Part shown: positions 42,222-50,899 of the stretch, one piece after another | Layout of the letters: each line of letters starts with the position of its first letter | Numbering within the stretch: position 1 is the stretch's first letter | DNA from: Glycomyces buryatensis | GTDB taxonomy: Bacteria; Actinomycetota; Actinomycetes; Mycobacteriales; Micromonosporaceae | Assembly: GCF_004912275.1 (NCBI RefSeq) | Contig: NZ_STGY01000016.1 | Coordinates: forward strand, 7,443-65,572 | Direction of reading: 5' to 3' | DNA: 58,130 nt | The notes under the pieces: model-generated | The model's input: only the letters and a program-made list of their open reading frames with translations | The model's database searches: none | What the model was told of the DNA's origin: nothing | Program-made: the position numbers and the translations under genes

Positions 42222-42689
42222 ATGAGCCTCAAGTCCCGCCTCTCCAGCCCCATCAAGCACAATCCCGCGATCGCCAAGGTCGCGCAGGCCGTGAACAGCG
42301 TGAACGACGGGGTCATCCCGCAGACCACCGCCGACCTGATGGGCCTGCGGGTCGGTCAGATCGTCGGAAGCTCGTACCTCACCAGTCGGATCGTCCGCGA
42401 GTCCGAGAACTCGAAGGAGCGCCTCGACTCGGTCGCCACCTGGTGGGACGCGACCTGCTTCACCGACGCCGAACGCGCCGCCCTGGCCCTCGCCGAAGCG
42501 GTCCACACCCCGGCCACCTCCCGCGGCAGGGTCTCCGACGAGCTCTACGCCGAAGCCGCCAAGCACTACGACGAGCGCGAGATCACCACGATCACCGCGA
42601 TCCTCGGCCAGATCGGCTACTTCATCCCCTTGGCCCTCATCGGCCTCCCGATCCCGGGGGTCTCCCCCGCGGAGCAGTGGACCGACTGA
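42222..42689 (+). CDS. Carboxymuconolactone decarboxylase/AhpD-like protein without the CxxC pair
   Basis: A 155-residue all-helical protein of the CMD/AhpD fold. The core helix reads LMGLRVGQIVGSSYLTSRIVRESE, then CFTDAERAALALAEAV, as in the family. Active AhpD proteins have Cys-x-x-Cys-x-x-x-His in this helix; here the positions are SSYL and no histidine follows, so peroxidase activity is doubtful. Cytosolic, function unknown. An ECF41-type promoter lies upstream and a terminator directly downstream, so it is a single-gene unit. Confidence 0.75.
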   Translation: MSLKSRLSSPIKHNPAIAKVAQAVNSVNDGVIPQTTADLMGLRVGQIVGSSYLTSRIVRESENSKERLDSVATWWDATCFTDAERAALALAEAVHTPATSRGRVSDELYAEAAKHYDEREITTITAILGQIGYFIPLALIGLPIPGVSPAEQWTD

Positions 42690-42707
42690 GGGAGCGATCG
42701 AAGGAGA

Positions 42708-42732
42708 GGGGCCCGCGCCGAACGCGGGCCCC
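42708..42732 (+). terminator. Intrinsic terminator after the AhpD-like gene
   Basis: The perfect 10-bp stem GGGGCCCGCG/CGCGGGCCCC with loop CCGAA is followed by TTTGT. Confidence 0.8.
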
Positions 42733-43342
42733 TTTGTCTCGACCGCTTGGCCCGGGAGTCCCCTAGTTGCAATGCTGCTTTGTGAGGGCGCCTGCGCGGG
42801 CGGCGGTAGGCGGGCGGTGAGTTCGCTGGTGGGTTCAGTGATGGTGTTGTCGCGCATGGGGAGGCCTGCATTGGGGACGGGGGCGCTGGCGGGGACGACG
42901 CCGGTAGATGGCCCGGCTGCGCAAATGGCGGCAGCGACGAGGGTGTGGGAAGGGGCCCGTGTCCGTTGGCGAGGCAGGGCCTCCGGAGCTGCCGGAGCTC
43001 CGGTGGGCGGCACGCCCGACAGCAGGATGCGGGTCGTGCGGCTTGGGCTTCAGACGGATCAGCGATGGAGTGGTGGGATTCCCCTCGGCTCGGCCGCTGG
43101 CCTTCGGGTCCGGTGATGGTAGCGGTCAGGGCGGTCAGCGATGGAGAGGTGTGGAGGGTGGCTGGCGTTTGTTGCCGGGGGTGGGGGTCTTCGGGTGGGC
43201 CGGTGCAAGCTGGGTGCGGCTCTGGGGAGCCCGGTGGAAGGTTGGTTCGGCCTCTGGGCACGGCGGAGGGCCCGATCCCGTTGGTCCCGTTGCCGGGTGG
43301 GTCGGGCTGCGGTCCTTGGTTGGTCCGCTTCCCCCGCCGCCA
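42733..43342. other. 610-bp region without a gene, holding two degenerate repeat copies
   Basis: G-rich on the plus strand with long overlapping frames of low-complexity composition and no recognisable domain. Two direct copies of a degenerate repeat (43041-43077 and 43131-43200, both with TCAGCGATGGAG) lie here. An inverted relative occurs at 45210-45244, on the other side of the HNH gene. Confidence 0.5.
43041..43200 (+). repeat. Degenerate repeat, two direct copies downstream of the HNH gene
   Basis: Copy A (43041-43077) reads GCTTGGGCTTCAGACGGATC then AGCGATGGAGTGGTGG. Copy B (from about 43131) shares GGTCAGCGATGGAGAGGTG and then GGCGTTTGTTGCCGG. Both align with the inverted sequence at 45210-45244. 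Confidence 0.45.
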
Positions 43343-44947
43343 TTACTGCCTGGCGGCGGGGCACCGTAACCGGTCGCCTGGTGGGGCGGCCGTGACCGGT
43401 TCGGCTTCGGCGGTGGAGGGTTGGCGGAAGCGTTCCCGTGCCCTGGCTTTGGCTTGCTTGAGGTCCATGCCGATCCGGTGGAGCGCATAGGCGTCGAGAA
43501 CATCCCTCAAGTCCCGGCCTGGGACTTGGGCGTGTTCCTCGGGGTAGAGGCCGGTGGGAAAGGCATCATCGGGCCCGTTCCTGAAGTCCTCATCGAGATC
43601 GATGCTGCTGCGGTGGTCTTCACAGCCATACCCGCAGCCACTACCGGTGCTGCCTTCGCCTGCCGAGTATTCGCCCATGTCGGCCGGGGCCGCTTCGTGG
43701 CCGTCGTGGTGGACGATCAACGCCTGCCCCGGGCCGGTCTTGGCGACGGTCCAGCCGGGGGTGTGGATACGGCCGTGGTGGAACCGGCACAGCAGGATCA
43801 GGTTCTCGGCGTTCGTGCTCCCGCCGTCAGCCCAGTGTGCAATGTGGTGGGCTTCGCACCAGGCGACCGGCCGGTCGCAGCCTCGCCAGGCGCACCCGCC
43901 CTGCTGCTCGGCTTCGAGCTTCCTACGGAGGGCGGTGTTGGGGAGGCGTTCCTCGCGGCCGAGCTCGACTACTTCCCCCGTGGCGTAGTCGAACACCATC
44001 GGGATGATGCCGGCTTCGCAGGCCAGGAGACGGGCCTTGGCGAGGGAGATCGGCTGCCCGTCCAGTCGTGGGGTGCGGCTTGGCTCCTGGGTCAGGTCTA
44101 CTTCCCCGCGGAGGGTCTGGAGATCGCATGACAGCGACAGGGTCGCGGTGTGCCCGTGCCGCTTCGGCGCGGCCGGGTCGGTGCCATAGGAAGCGAGCAT
44201 CTGGTGCAGGGCTTCGGCGTTCCGGTTCGCCGCCGCGGGCAGGTCCCCGTCGGTGTCGGCTTCGTCTTGGCGGGGCGGGGGAACCGAGGTGGTGAGCATC
44301 TTGGCGAACAGGGCACCGGTATCGGCCGACAACTGCCCGGCGAGAGTCCACATGCCGCTGGCGTTCTCGGACAGTTCGAGGTATTGCAGGGACTGCTCCC
44401 CGAGCCCTTCGAACAGCTCCGCACTCTCAGCGAGGGACGCTTCGATCTCGGCCAGGTGCGCCTTCAGGTCCTTGAAGGGCGCGTGCGCGCAGTACTGGAC
44501 CACCAGGGCTTCAGGGGTCGCGCAGGAGACCGCACCGTCGAAGGGGGAGGCCACGGCCTCGCGGTAGGGCGTCCGCGCGTAGAGGCGCATCGCGGGGGTC
44601 TTGTCCAACTGCCGCACCGCGTAGGCGACCGGGTCGATCCTGGCCGCCTGCGAAGTCGCCGCCGTGGCGAGGAGGGCGAACTTCTTGGCACGCCTGGCGA
44701 TCGCGGCCAGGTCCGAGGCGATCTGCTGATGGAAGTCGAAGGTGGCGACCAGCCATTCCCGCAGGGCGGAGAACCCGTCGAAGTCGCGGTGGATGTTCCA
44801 GGTCTTCGCATCGATCACCGAGGCCAGCACCGTGGCGTGCAAGGCGTTGATGGTCGAGGCGGCTTCATCGAGGACGGTGTGGATGGCCTCGGACTTGCCC
44901 CGCCGGTCGGAACCGGCCTGTGCGGTAGTGGTGTGACTGGTGGCCAT
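43343..44947 (-). CDS. DUF222/HNH endonuclease (13E12 repeat family type)
   Basis: A 534-residue protein. The N-terminal DUF222 domain spans about 1-330 (ALREWLVATFDFHQQIASDLAAIARRAKKFALLA). The C-terminal HNH nuclease has CAWRGCDRPVAWCEAHHIAHWADGGSTNAENLILLCRFHHGRIH split over about 360-405, with the zinc cysteines and the HH catalytic motif. Such genes are multi-copy in actinobacteria and behave like selfish or mobile elements. GAGGAGGTGA precedes the ATG at 44947. Degenerate repeats flank it in inverted orientation. The C-terminal ~130 residues are acidic and variable. Biological role is not established. Confidence 0.9.
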   Translation of the reverse strand: MATSHTTTAQAGSDRRGKSEAIHTVLDEAASTINALHATVLASVIDAKTWNIHRDFDGFSALREWLVATFDFHQQIASDLAAIARRAKKFALLATAATSQAARIDPVAYAVRQLDKTPAMRLYARTPYREAVASPFDGAVSCATPEALVVQYCAHAPFKDLKAHLAEIEASLAESAELFEGLGEQSLQYLELSENASGMWTLAGQLSADTGALFAKMLTTSVPPPRQDEADTDGDLPAAANRNAEALHQMLASYGTDPAAPKRHGHTATLSLSCDLQTLRGEVDLTQEPSRTPRLDGQPISLAKARLLACEAGIIPMVFDYATGEVVELGREERLPNTALRRKLEAEQQGGCAWRGCDRPVAWCEAHHIAHWADGGSTNAENLILLCRFHHGRIHTPGWTVAKTGPGQALIVHHDGHEAAPADMGEYSAGEGSTGSGCGYGCEDHRSSIDLDEDFRNGPDDAFPTGLYPEEHAQVPGRDLRDVLDAYALHRIGMDLKQAKARARERFRQPSTAEAEPVTAAPPGDRLRCPAARQ

Positions 44948-45096
44948 CTATCTCACCTCCTCGGAGAGTCTGTGTCTCGAACAGTTCGCCTGTCTTAGTG
45001 TTCCTGTTCTATGCCTCAATGGTGACACATGACGGGTTCGCTGGCATCACTCGATCGGGTGAATGTAGAGTGTTTTCCCAGCTCAAGTGCCACGTA

Positions 45097-45118
45097 CCCC
45101 GCGGTCGGGCGTGTCGCG
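45097..45118. repeat. 22-nt dispersed repeat, copy 2
   Basis: Identical over 22 bases to 15826-15847 on the same strand; CACGT precedes it in both places. Confidence 0.5.
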
Positions 45119-45209
45119 GGGCCACCCTCCCCACCCTTCCGTCGCTGCCCGTCTGAACCCCGCCCAACACCGGGACAGGGACGCCGGCAACGCCCGCCCG
45201 GGCTGCCCG

Positions 45210-45244
45210 CCACCTCTTCATCGCTGACGCCTGAAGACCGACCC
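45210..45244 (-). repeat. Degenerate repeat copy, inverted, upstream of the HNH gene
   Basis: On the minus strand it reads GGTCGGTCTTCAGGCG then TCAGCGATGAAGAGGTGG, aligning with 43041-43077. Together the copies bracket the HNH gene. Confidence 0.42.
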
Positions 45245-45373
45245 GAACGGCGCGGGCCACGCAGTACTGGTCCGGCTGGGGTTTTGAAGGTGGATAGCAG
45301 TGAGGGACCAGGCCCTTGGTGGGCCTGTCCCTCTGCTCGGAGTCTGGGTCGGCTAACGGTCTAGTGAACCGAT

Positions 45374-46393
45374 GTGTGCGAGGCTTGGTACGTGTGCGAC
45401 CAATCAACACCGTTCGTCGACAAGCCGGCTACCGACCCGACGCTGCTGAGGACGCTGGCTTCCGCTGGTCTGCCAGCAACCGGGCGCTTTCTTCCAAAGG
45501 CCGGCTGGGTGAGCCGCGTGTGGGTCGGCGACGAATACGTCGTACGACTGAACAACGACGGACGGTTCCGCGACGCGTATCGCCATGAGGCAACGGTCGT
45601 CAATCTGCTCGCCGGCAGCGAGGTCCCACACGCCCGGATCCTTGCCCACGGCGACGGCCCGGACGGGCCGTGGTATGTCTCCAAACGCCTGCCCAGCCGA
45701 ACCCTGTACGAGGTATGGCCGGCGGCGGACTCGCACACGCGCCAAGCAATCATCGAGAGCCTCGGCTTGGCGTTGCGCGTTCTTCACCGTGTTCGTGTCC
45801 CGGCCGACCTGCTGCCGCCCTGGCTGGCCGACGCGCTCGCCGGCAAGCCGTGGGCTGCGTTCCACCCACCCGTAGTGCGTGCGGCGCTCCAGCAGGTCGA
45901 GGCTGCCCGGCGACTGCCCGGTCATGACTCGCGCCTGCTCGCGGACGTCGCCGATTGGATCCAGGAGCGGCTGGCGTTGTTTGCCGCCGACGAACCTGTC
46001 CTCGTCCATGGTGATCTACATGGATCCAACGTGATCGTCGACCAAGGACGCGTCACCGGTCTCATCGACTTCGCGGAGGCGTCGGCTCAGCCAGCGGATG
46101 TCGAGCTCGATACGATCCTGCGCTGGTGCGCGAAAGCGCGAGAGTACCCACCCACACCCGACGAACAAGGGCTCGACGAGACCACACTCACCGAGGTCCC
46201 CGGATGGCTGTACGGCGCGTATCCGGAGCTGTTCGAGCGCGAGCATCTGCGCGAGCGGTTGCTCTTCTATGACATGCACAGGGAGCTCGCGCTACACGCA
46301 CACCACCCCCAGCCTGACATACGCGAAGCGGCGCAGGACCGCATCGCTCGCCTGCTCTCTGGCCATAACCATCTAGATGGACTCATCTGGTAG
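45374..46393 (+). CDS. Aminoglycoside phosphotransferase (APH) family kinase
   Basis: A 339-residue protein with the APH/ChoK kinase fold. The catalytic loop is PVLVHGDLHGSNVIVDQGR with the metal-binding LIDFAEAS following, and an N-lobe of the family is seen (VSRVWVGDEYVVRLNN, RHEATVVNLL). Members phosphorylate aminoglycosides, macrolides or other small alcohols; resistance cannot be inferred from sequence. Start is uncertain: GTG 45374 or GTG 45392, neither with a clear ribosome site. Third codon positions are less G/C-rich than in neighbours, and it sits beside the HNH element, which suggests later acquisition. Confidence 0.82.
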   Translation: MCEAWYVCDQSTPFVDKPATDPTLLRTLASAGLPATGRFLPKAGWVSRVWVGDEYVVRLNNDGRFRDAYRHEATVVNLLAGSEVPHARILAHGDGPDGPWYVSKRLPSRTLYEVWPAADSHTRQAIIESLGLALRVLHRVRVPADLLPPWLADALAGKPWAAFHPPVVRAALQQVEAARRLPGHDSRLLADVADWIQERLALFAADEPVLVHGDLHGSNVIVDQGRVTGLIDFAEASAQPADVELDTILRWCAKAREYPPTPDEQGLDETTLTEVPGWLYGAYPELFEREHLRERLLFYDMHRELALHAHHPQPDIREAAQDRIARLLSGHNHLDGLIW

Positions 46394-46550
46394 GTCGTCG
46401 TCTTCGCGCCCACACGGGACATCGTGACCTGCACCCGAGTCTGGGCGCGTGAGCCGGCTCAAGTCCGTCACGGCCGACACCGTCGTCTGACACACGCGGG
46501 ACGGGCGGTCGATCGGACTGAACCATTGATCAACACGCCCGGTTCGGACG

Positions 46551-46593
46551 CGCTGAGGGGCCGGGAGGACGCATCCCCCCCGGCCCCTCAGCG
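46551..46593. terminator. Strong hairpin downstream of the protease gene
   Basis: The 15-bp perfect stem CGCTGAGGGGCCGGG/CCCGGCCCCTCAGCG (46551-46565 and 46579-46593) with a 13-nt loop lies 28 bp past the protease stop. There is no T-run. Confidence 0.65.
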
Positions 46594-46621
46594 GCTCAGT
46601 TGAGCAGTTCCCTCGCAGGTA

Positions 46622-47458
46622 CTACTCGCCGTCCTCCCAGCCCTCGATGACCTCCTCGATCGGGTCGTTGAAGTCGGCCACCTCGGAGTACACGCCCGGG
46701 TTGCCCGCCTCGGCGCAGCCGTAACCCCAGCTGACGATGCCGGCCAGGATCAGGCCGCCGTCCTCGGCGGGGGCCATGATCGGGCCGCCCGAGTCGCCCT
46801 GGCAGGAGTCGACCCCGCCGTTCTCCAGGTCGCCCGCGCACAGCATGGTCTCGTCGTCGAACTCGTCGGAGTAAGCCTCGGCGCAGTCCTCGTCATCGAC
46901 GAAGGGCACCTCGACCCATTGGGCGACGGTCGGGTAGCCCTCACCGGTGTCGCCCCAGCCGGCGACCTCCAGGGTGTCGTACTCGGTGGGGTTCTGGCTG
47001 AGCTCGATCGACTCGACGTCGATCGGCTCTTCGAGCAGCAGCAGCGCCCAGTCATTGGAGAAGGTGATCGGGTCGTTGAAGTCCTCGGAGACGTGCAGGT
47101 CCGCCACTGCGGTCTCGACCAGCGAGTCCGATTCGAGGTCGACCGAGCCGGAGAAGACCGCCAGGTCGTCGGCAGCTTCGTCTTCGACGCAGTGCGCGGC
47201 GGTGAGGACGACGGTCTCGGTGATGACCGAGCCGCCGCAGAACCGCCGCTCGTAAGGAGAGCCTTCGCCGTCGGAGCCGACGCCGACGAGCCACGGGTAG
47301 TCGCCCTCCTCGGCGGGCTGGCCGCCGATGATCTTGGCTTCGACGTCGTCGGTCGCAGGCTCGTCCGCGTTGGCGGCGATGCCGGTCCAGGCGAGCGCGA
47401 CGGCGCCGAGACCTGCGGCAACGCCCGCACCGAGGCGGATCAGATGCTTCCTCTTCAT
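46622..47458 (-). CDS. Secreted trypsin-like serine protease (S1A)
   Basis: A 278-residue protein. The signal peptide ends near AANADE (residue 32) and a propeptide of about ten residues precedes the activation site EAK-IIGGQ (43-46). The triad is His89 (TAAHC), Asp136 (NDWALL) and Ser223 (GDSGGP). Asp217, six residues before the serine, predicts cleavage after Arg/Lys. Six cysteines fit three disulfides. The mature protein is strongly acidic. The ATG at 47458 is preferred over an upstream in-frame start because the hydrophobic signal follows it directly. Extracellular; monocistronic with its own hairpin terminator. Confidence 0.93.
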   Translation of the reverse strand: MKRKHLIRLGAGVAAGLGAVALAWTGIAANADEPATDDVEAKIIGGQPAEEGDYPWLVGVGSDGEGSPYERRFCGGSVITETVVLTAAHCVEDEAADDLAVFSGSVDLESDSLVETAVADLHVSEDFNDPITFSNDWALLLLEEPIDVESIELSQNPTEYDTLEVAGWGDTGEGYPTVAQWVEVPFVDDEDCAEAYSDEFDDETMLCAGDLENGGVDSCQGDSGGPIMAPAEDGGLILAGIVSWGYGCAEAGNPGVYSEVADFNDPIEEVIEGWEDGE

Positions 47459-47628
47459 GTCTACTGTGATCCTTTCGGGGTGGATGTGAGGGTTGGGCCG
47501 TTTAGCCGTTCCCGCCCCGAAATGTAAGCACACCGCGCCGGGACCCGTCCCGAGCCGCAAGTGCCGCAGTAGTACTGGCTGAGCCGACGGGAACCCAAGA
47601 ATTCGCTCATTGATGACGCAGTGAAGTC

Positions 47629-47826
47629 ATGAGCCGTGAGCCACCGGCATTCGACGCGGCCTCCGTTCTGCTGCTTCAGGAGGCGCGGTTCGATGCACGC
47701 GTCTAGGGGCCGCTGCCGATCTTGGGACCTGAAGCGCTGGAACGGATGTTCGCAGCGTTCGCATCCGAGGAAGCGGAGCGCGATGCCTACGCGGACCTGA
47801 TTCTGTCCACCCTGCCTCGCTCCTGA
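47629..47826 (+). pseudogene. Small reading frame interrupted by an in-frame TAG
   Basis: From ATG 47629 the frame reads 25 codons (MSREPPAFDAASVLLLQEARF...), hits TAG at 47704-47706, and resumes in the same frame for 39 codons (GPLPILGPEALERMFAAFASE...) to TGA at 47824. Both halves look like parts of one helical, acidic small protein. I do not recognise the family. A dead gene with a nonsense mutation is the simplest reading; chance is possible. Confidence 0.35.
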
Positions 47827-47916
47827 GCCCGCCTCCGGGCGGTTTCCGGCGAGGTCGGTGCGGGTATCCGTGCAGGGCGACGCGAAGACATCGCACGGTT
47901 CGAGGAGGCGACAACC

Positions 47917-48420
47917 ATGGAGGCGACGCGGCACCACCACCGTGCCCGACTCAAGAAGTGGGAGACCGCGCCCGTTCAGGACGGGGCCGTCATTGTGGGC
48001 CTGGCGTTCGTCATCGTCGGCGTGCTCGGATTTCTACCGGGGATCACCACCGGCTTCGACGGGATCACGTTCGCCGGACACGAGTCGGAGGCGCAGCTGT
48101 TCGGGATCTTCGAGGTCTCGGTCCTGCACAACCTCGTCCACCTGTTCCTGGGCCTGCTGGGCATGTTCATGTCGTGGTACGTCGCCGGGGCGCGCCTGTT
48201 CCTGCTCGGCGGCGGGCTGCTGTACCTGCTGCTGGGGATCTACGGGTTCTTCGTCGGCGGCTCCGACGCGGGCAACTTCCTGCCGATGAACACCGCCGAC
48301 GACTGGCTGCACGTCGGTTTCGGCGTGGCGATGGTCGCCTTGGGAGTGCTGCTGCCCTGGGTGCCTTCGCGCAAGCCCAAGCCCGCGCCCGCGGAGCGGA
48401 AGGAGCGCGAGTCCTGGTGA
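47917..48420 (+). CDS. DUF4383 membrane protein
   Basis: A 167-residue integral membrane protein with four helices (about 24-45, 73-93, 95-118, 130-152). The family signature SVLHNLVHLFLGLLGMFMSWYV appears in the second helix, and a charged cytosolic tail ends PSRKPKPAPAERKERESW. GAGGAGG lies just before the ATG. DUF4383 proteins are common in actinobacteria beside stress genes and have no known function. The hemerythrin gene follows after 160 bp on the same strand. Confidence 0.85.
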   Translation: MEATRHHHRARLKKWETAPVQDGAVIVGLAFVIVGVLGFLPGITTGFDGITFAGHESEAQLFGIFEVSVLHNLVHLFLGLLGMFMSWYVAGARLFLLGGGLLYLLLGIYGFFVGGSDAGNFLPMNTADDWLHVGFGVAMVALGVLLPWVPSRKPKPAPAERKERESW

Positions 48421-48580
48421 GGTCGGCCCGCGGTGCTCGGATGTTGCCCGCCGGGCCTCGATCGGCCGCGCCCGCTCCGGGATGCGACCTCATTGAGGAG
48501 TACGCGTGGGCCGGCCGGGTTTCCACCGGTCGAGCCCGGGTACACCGTAGGCGATCGCATCTGCGCGGATCGGAGGAGCC

Positions 48581-49147
48581 ATGTTCGACGCTGAAGACAA
48601 CACCGACCTGGTCGACGTGATCCTCAAGGACCATCGCGTTATCGAAGCGGTGTTCCGCGAGCTGGAGCGGCACAAGGGGCAGGCCGACGGCCGCAAGGAG
48701 CTGGCCGATCACATCATCGCCGTGCTGGTGCGCCACGCCGTCGTCGAGGAGCAGTACATGTACCCGATCGCGCGCGAGCGGCTCGATGACGGCGACGAGG
48801 TCGCCGACCACGCGATCCAAGCGCACGGCGAGGCCGAAGCGGTCATGAAGCGCCTCGAAGGACTCGGGCCCGACAGCCCCGAATTCGAAGAGCTGCTGGC
48901 AGAGCTCATCGAGGACATCCGCCACCACGTCTCCGAGGAGGAGTCCGATCTCCTCCCCCGCCTGCGCCGGAGCCTCACGCAGGGCGAACTGGACAACTTG
49001 GGCGCGAAGGTCCTCATCGCGAAGGAGCACGCCCCCACGCGGCCGCATCCCCACGCTCCGCACAAGCCGCCGGCCAATATGATCGTCGACCCCGGCCTGG
49101 GGCTCATCGACAGGATCCGCGACAGCTTCGCCCACCGGCATGTCTGA
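48581..49147 (+). CDS. Hemerythrin-like domain protein
   Basis: A 188-residue cytosolic protein. The four-helix bundle (about 8-130) has the iron-ligand pattern: His18 (KDHRV), His52 and Glu56/57 (RHAVVEEQ), His77 and His82 (DHAIQAHGEAE), His115/116 and Glu120 (HHVSEEE). It probably binds a di-iron centre and senses or buffers oxygen, NO or peroxide. The C-terminal ~60 residues are His/Pro-rich (THAPxRPHPHAPHKPP region) and may bind metal. CGGAGGAG precedes the ATG. Confidence 0.88.
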   Translation: MFDAEDNTDLVDVILKDHRVIEAVFRELERHKGQADGRKELADHIIAVLVRHAVVEEQYMYPIARERLDDGDEVADHAIQAHGEAEAVMKRLEGLGPDSPEFEELLAELIEDIRHHVSEEESDLLPRLRRSLTQGELDNLGAKVLIAKEHAPTRPHPHAPHKPPANMIVDPGLGLIDRIRDSFAHRHV

Positions 49148-49230
49148 ACCCGCAAGGGTCGCGCCGAAACGATGGATCGACTGCGCCAGCTGCGGCGCCG
49201 ATCTCGCTCGAGCCCACGCGAATTCGCCGC

Positions 49231-50139
49231 TCAGACCGCTTGATCCCAGGCGCGCAGCGTCTTCAATGCCGCCAGCGTGAACCCGGGCCGCGCCTGCTGC
49301 TCGATCGCCGGATGCCAGCGCCGGTAGTGAATCGGCCAGCCGCCGTCCTCGCGCTGCTCGGATGCCAAGTGGTCCAAGGCGATCCGCATTTCGTCTGCGG
49401 TGAACCACGCGGCGGCGAGGCTGTGCGGCGACGCGAAGTCGCAGGCGAAGGCGAACTCCTCCACCGCGTATCCGGGCGGCGGGGAGATGCGATCGGGGTT
49501 GGCCGGGTCGAGCAGCACCAGGGCGCCGTCGCGGACCATCTGGCCGATTCGCCTTGAGGCGGCGATCGCCCAGTCCCGGTCCGGGACGTGGTCGAGGAAG
49601 AGATTGACGCCGTAGACCTCGTACGGGTGCGTCGCCTCGAGTTCGTCGATCGCCTTGCGGCAGAACGCAGTCGCTCCCGCGATCCACGGATGCTCGATTC
49701 GGTGTTCGAGCAGCAGGCCGGTGATGCGGGCGGTGGTGAGGAGGCCGCCCCGATCCTGCGGCGGCGCCTCGACCCACGGCGGCCTCGGATAGGCCGTGAC
49801 GGTCGGCAGCAGGTCGGGGACGCCGCCGTCGGCGGCGGTGTGGCGGGTGAGCCAGCCGCAGATCGGCGCGGCCGCCTTCTGGTCGAGCGCGTCGATCTCG
49901 GCGAGGATCTCCAGGGCGGTCATGGCCGTGAGCGGCTGCGGATTCGGGCCTTTGACGTCGGTTTCGAGCGCGAAGGCGAAGCCGCCGTCAGCGGTGCGGT
50001 ACGCCTCCAGTGCCGCGAGCGCGGCGTCCCGGCTCCCGCCGCCCAGGAACAGCTCCATTCGGCGCTGTTCGAGGACACTGCCGGTGAGCCAGATGAACTC
50101 GGTGGACCGTTCGAGCATGGTGTCGGTAATTCGTGCCAT
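49231..50139 (-). CDS. Hypothetical protein with prenyltransferase/squalene-cyclase-like alpha-toroid repeats
   Basis: A 302-residue protein built of helical repeats with the QxxDGGW/F-type motif: YRTADGGFAFALETD near residue 50, HTAADGGVPDLLP near 105, and QREDGGWPIHY near 267. This pattern is found in terpenoid cyclases and prenyltransferase beta-subunits. The catalytic DxDD of class II cyclases is absent, so a non-enzymatic or unknown role is likely. It is divergent from nothing close; 80 bp upstream is the 3' end of the UspA gene on the same strand. Confidence 0.7.
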   Translation of the reverse strand: MARITDTMLERSTEFIWLTGSVLEQRRMELFLGGGSRDAALAALEAYRTADGGFAFALETDVKGPNPQPLTAMTALEILAEIDALDQKAAAPICGWLTRHTAADGGVPDLLPTVTAYPRPPWVEAPPQDRGGLLTTARITGLLLEHRIEHPWIAGATAFCRKAIDELEATHPYEVYGVNLFLDHVPDRDWAIAASRRIGQMVRDGALVLLDPANPDRISPPPGYAVEEFAFACDFASPHSLAAAWFTADEMRIALDHLASEQREDGGWPIHYRRWHPAIEQQARPGFTLAALKTLRAWDQAV

Positions 50140-50219
50140 GCCTCCACGCTAGGGGGTGTCAGGTGATCCCGGCCGGCGTCCTCGCTGACGCCGCCGATCC
50201 CGTTCTGGGTGTCTCGTTC

Positions 50220-50663
50220 TCAGCCGGCGCTGCGGACCACGACGACCGGGCAGGTGGCGTGGTTGACGCAGTACTGGCTCACCGAGCCGATCAATGCCCC
50301 GACGAAGCCTCCGTGTCCGCGGCTGCCGACCACCAGCAGCGACGCATGCTTCGACTCCTCGATGAGGGTTTTCGCGGCGGGCGCCTCGAAGACGCGCTCC
50401 TCGATGGGCACCGGCGGCGTCCCACCAGAGGCCTTGGAGACGGCCTCCTCCAGCGTCTTCTTGGCCCCGAGGGCGAACTCGTTGGTGGGAACCATGAGGG
50501 CGGCCGCGCCATATGCGGCGTCGACGTGCCAGGTGTGGATCGCCTCGACGGTAGCGCCGGTGAGCTCGGCCTGGCCGAAGGCCCACTTCAGCGCATTGAT
50601 GGACGAGTCCGATCCATCCACGCCGACGATGATCTTCTGCGGGTTCCGGTCTGCGGCTGACAT
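50220..50663 (-). CDS. Universal stress protein (UspA family)
   Basis: A 147-residue single-domain Usp. The N-terminal KIIVGVDGSDSSINALKWA and the ATP-binding motif VVGSRGHGGFVGALIGSVSQYCVNHATCPVVVV mark the nucleotide-binding subgroup. It is cytosolic and typically induced in hypoxia or stationary phase. Translation begins at ATG 50663 behind a plausible GAAGGAG. It is close to a hemerythrin gene and a Rex-controlled oxidase in the wider window, which suits low-oxygen physiology, but no shared operator was seen. Confidence 0.9.
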   Translation of the reverse strand: MSAADRNPQKIIVGVDGSDSSINALKWAFGQAELTGATVEAIHTWHVDAAYGAAALMVPTNEFALGAKKTLEEAVSKASGGTPPVPIEERVFEAPAAKTLIEESKHASLLVVGSRGHGGFVGALIGSVSQYCVNHATCPVVVVRSAG

Positions 50664-50899
50664 TGCTGACTCCTTCGCTCTCGTACTCGTTCAGTTCTTC
50701 GCTGCGGCGACCCTCCCCCAACAGGGACAACGGTCCCCGCAAAACGAAGAACTCGGCCGGCATCAGAGGAGTTCCCCGTTCGGCTCGGCCCTATCAGATC
50801 CGGGCGATTCATCCCGTTCAGTCTGCTCTGGCCATAAGCTCCGATAAAAAGCACCCTGGCCCGCAAGGGCCGCGGGTGCCGGGTGTTCGGGGGTTGACG

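Larger units (their letters stand above)
44948..45373. other. 426-bp intergenic region between the HNH and APH-type genes
   Basis: It holds a short palindrome CGAACAGTTCG (44978-44988), the second 22-nt dispersed repeat (45097-45118), and an inverted relative of the repeats found beyond the HNH gene (45210-45244). No credible ORF was seen. The HNH gene promoter must lie here. Confidence 0.5.

Noticed and set aside
42617..43503. Several overlapping frames of 80-214 codons between the AhpD-like and HNH genes
   Set aside because: Low-complexity Pro/Ser/Arg or Gly/Trp-rich sequence, no domain, no ribosome sites; repeats explain part of the region.
44978..44988. LexA (SOS) box before the HNH endonuclease gene
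   Set aside because: CGAAC-A-GTTCG has a 1-nt centre; the actinobacterial SOS box needs four bases between the half-sites.
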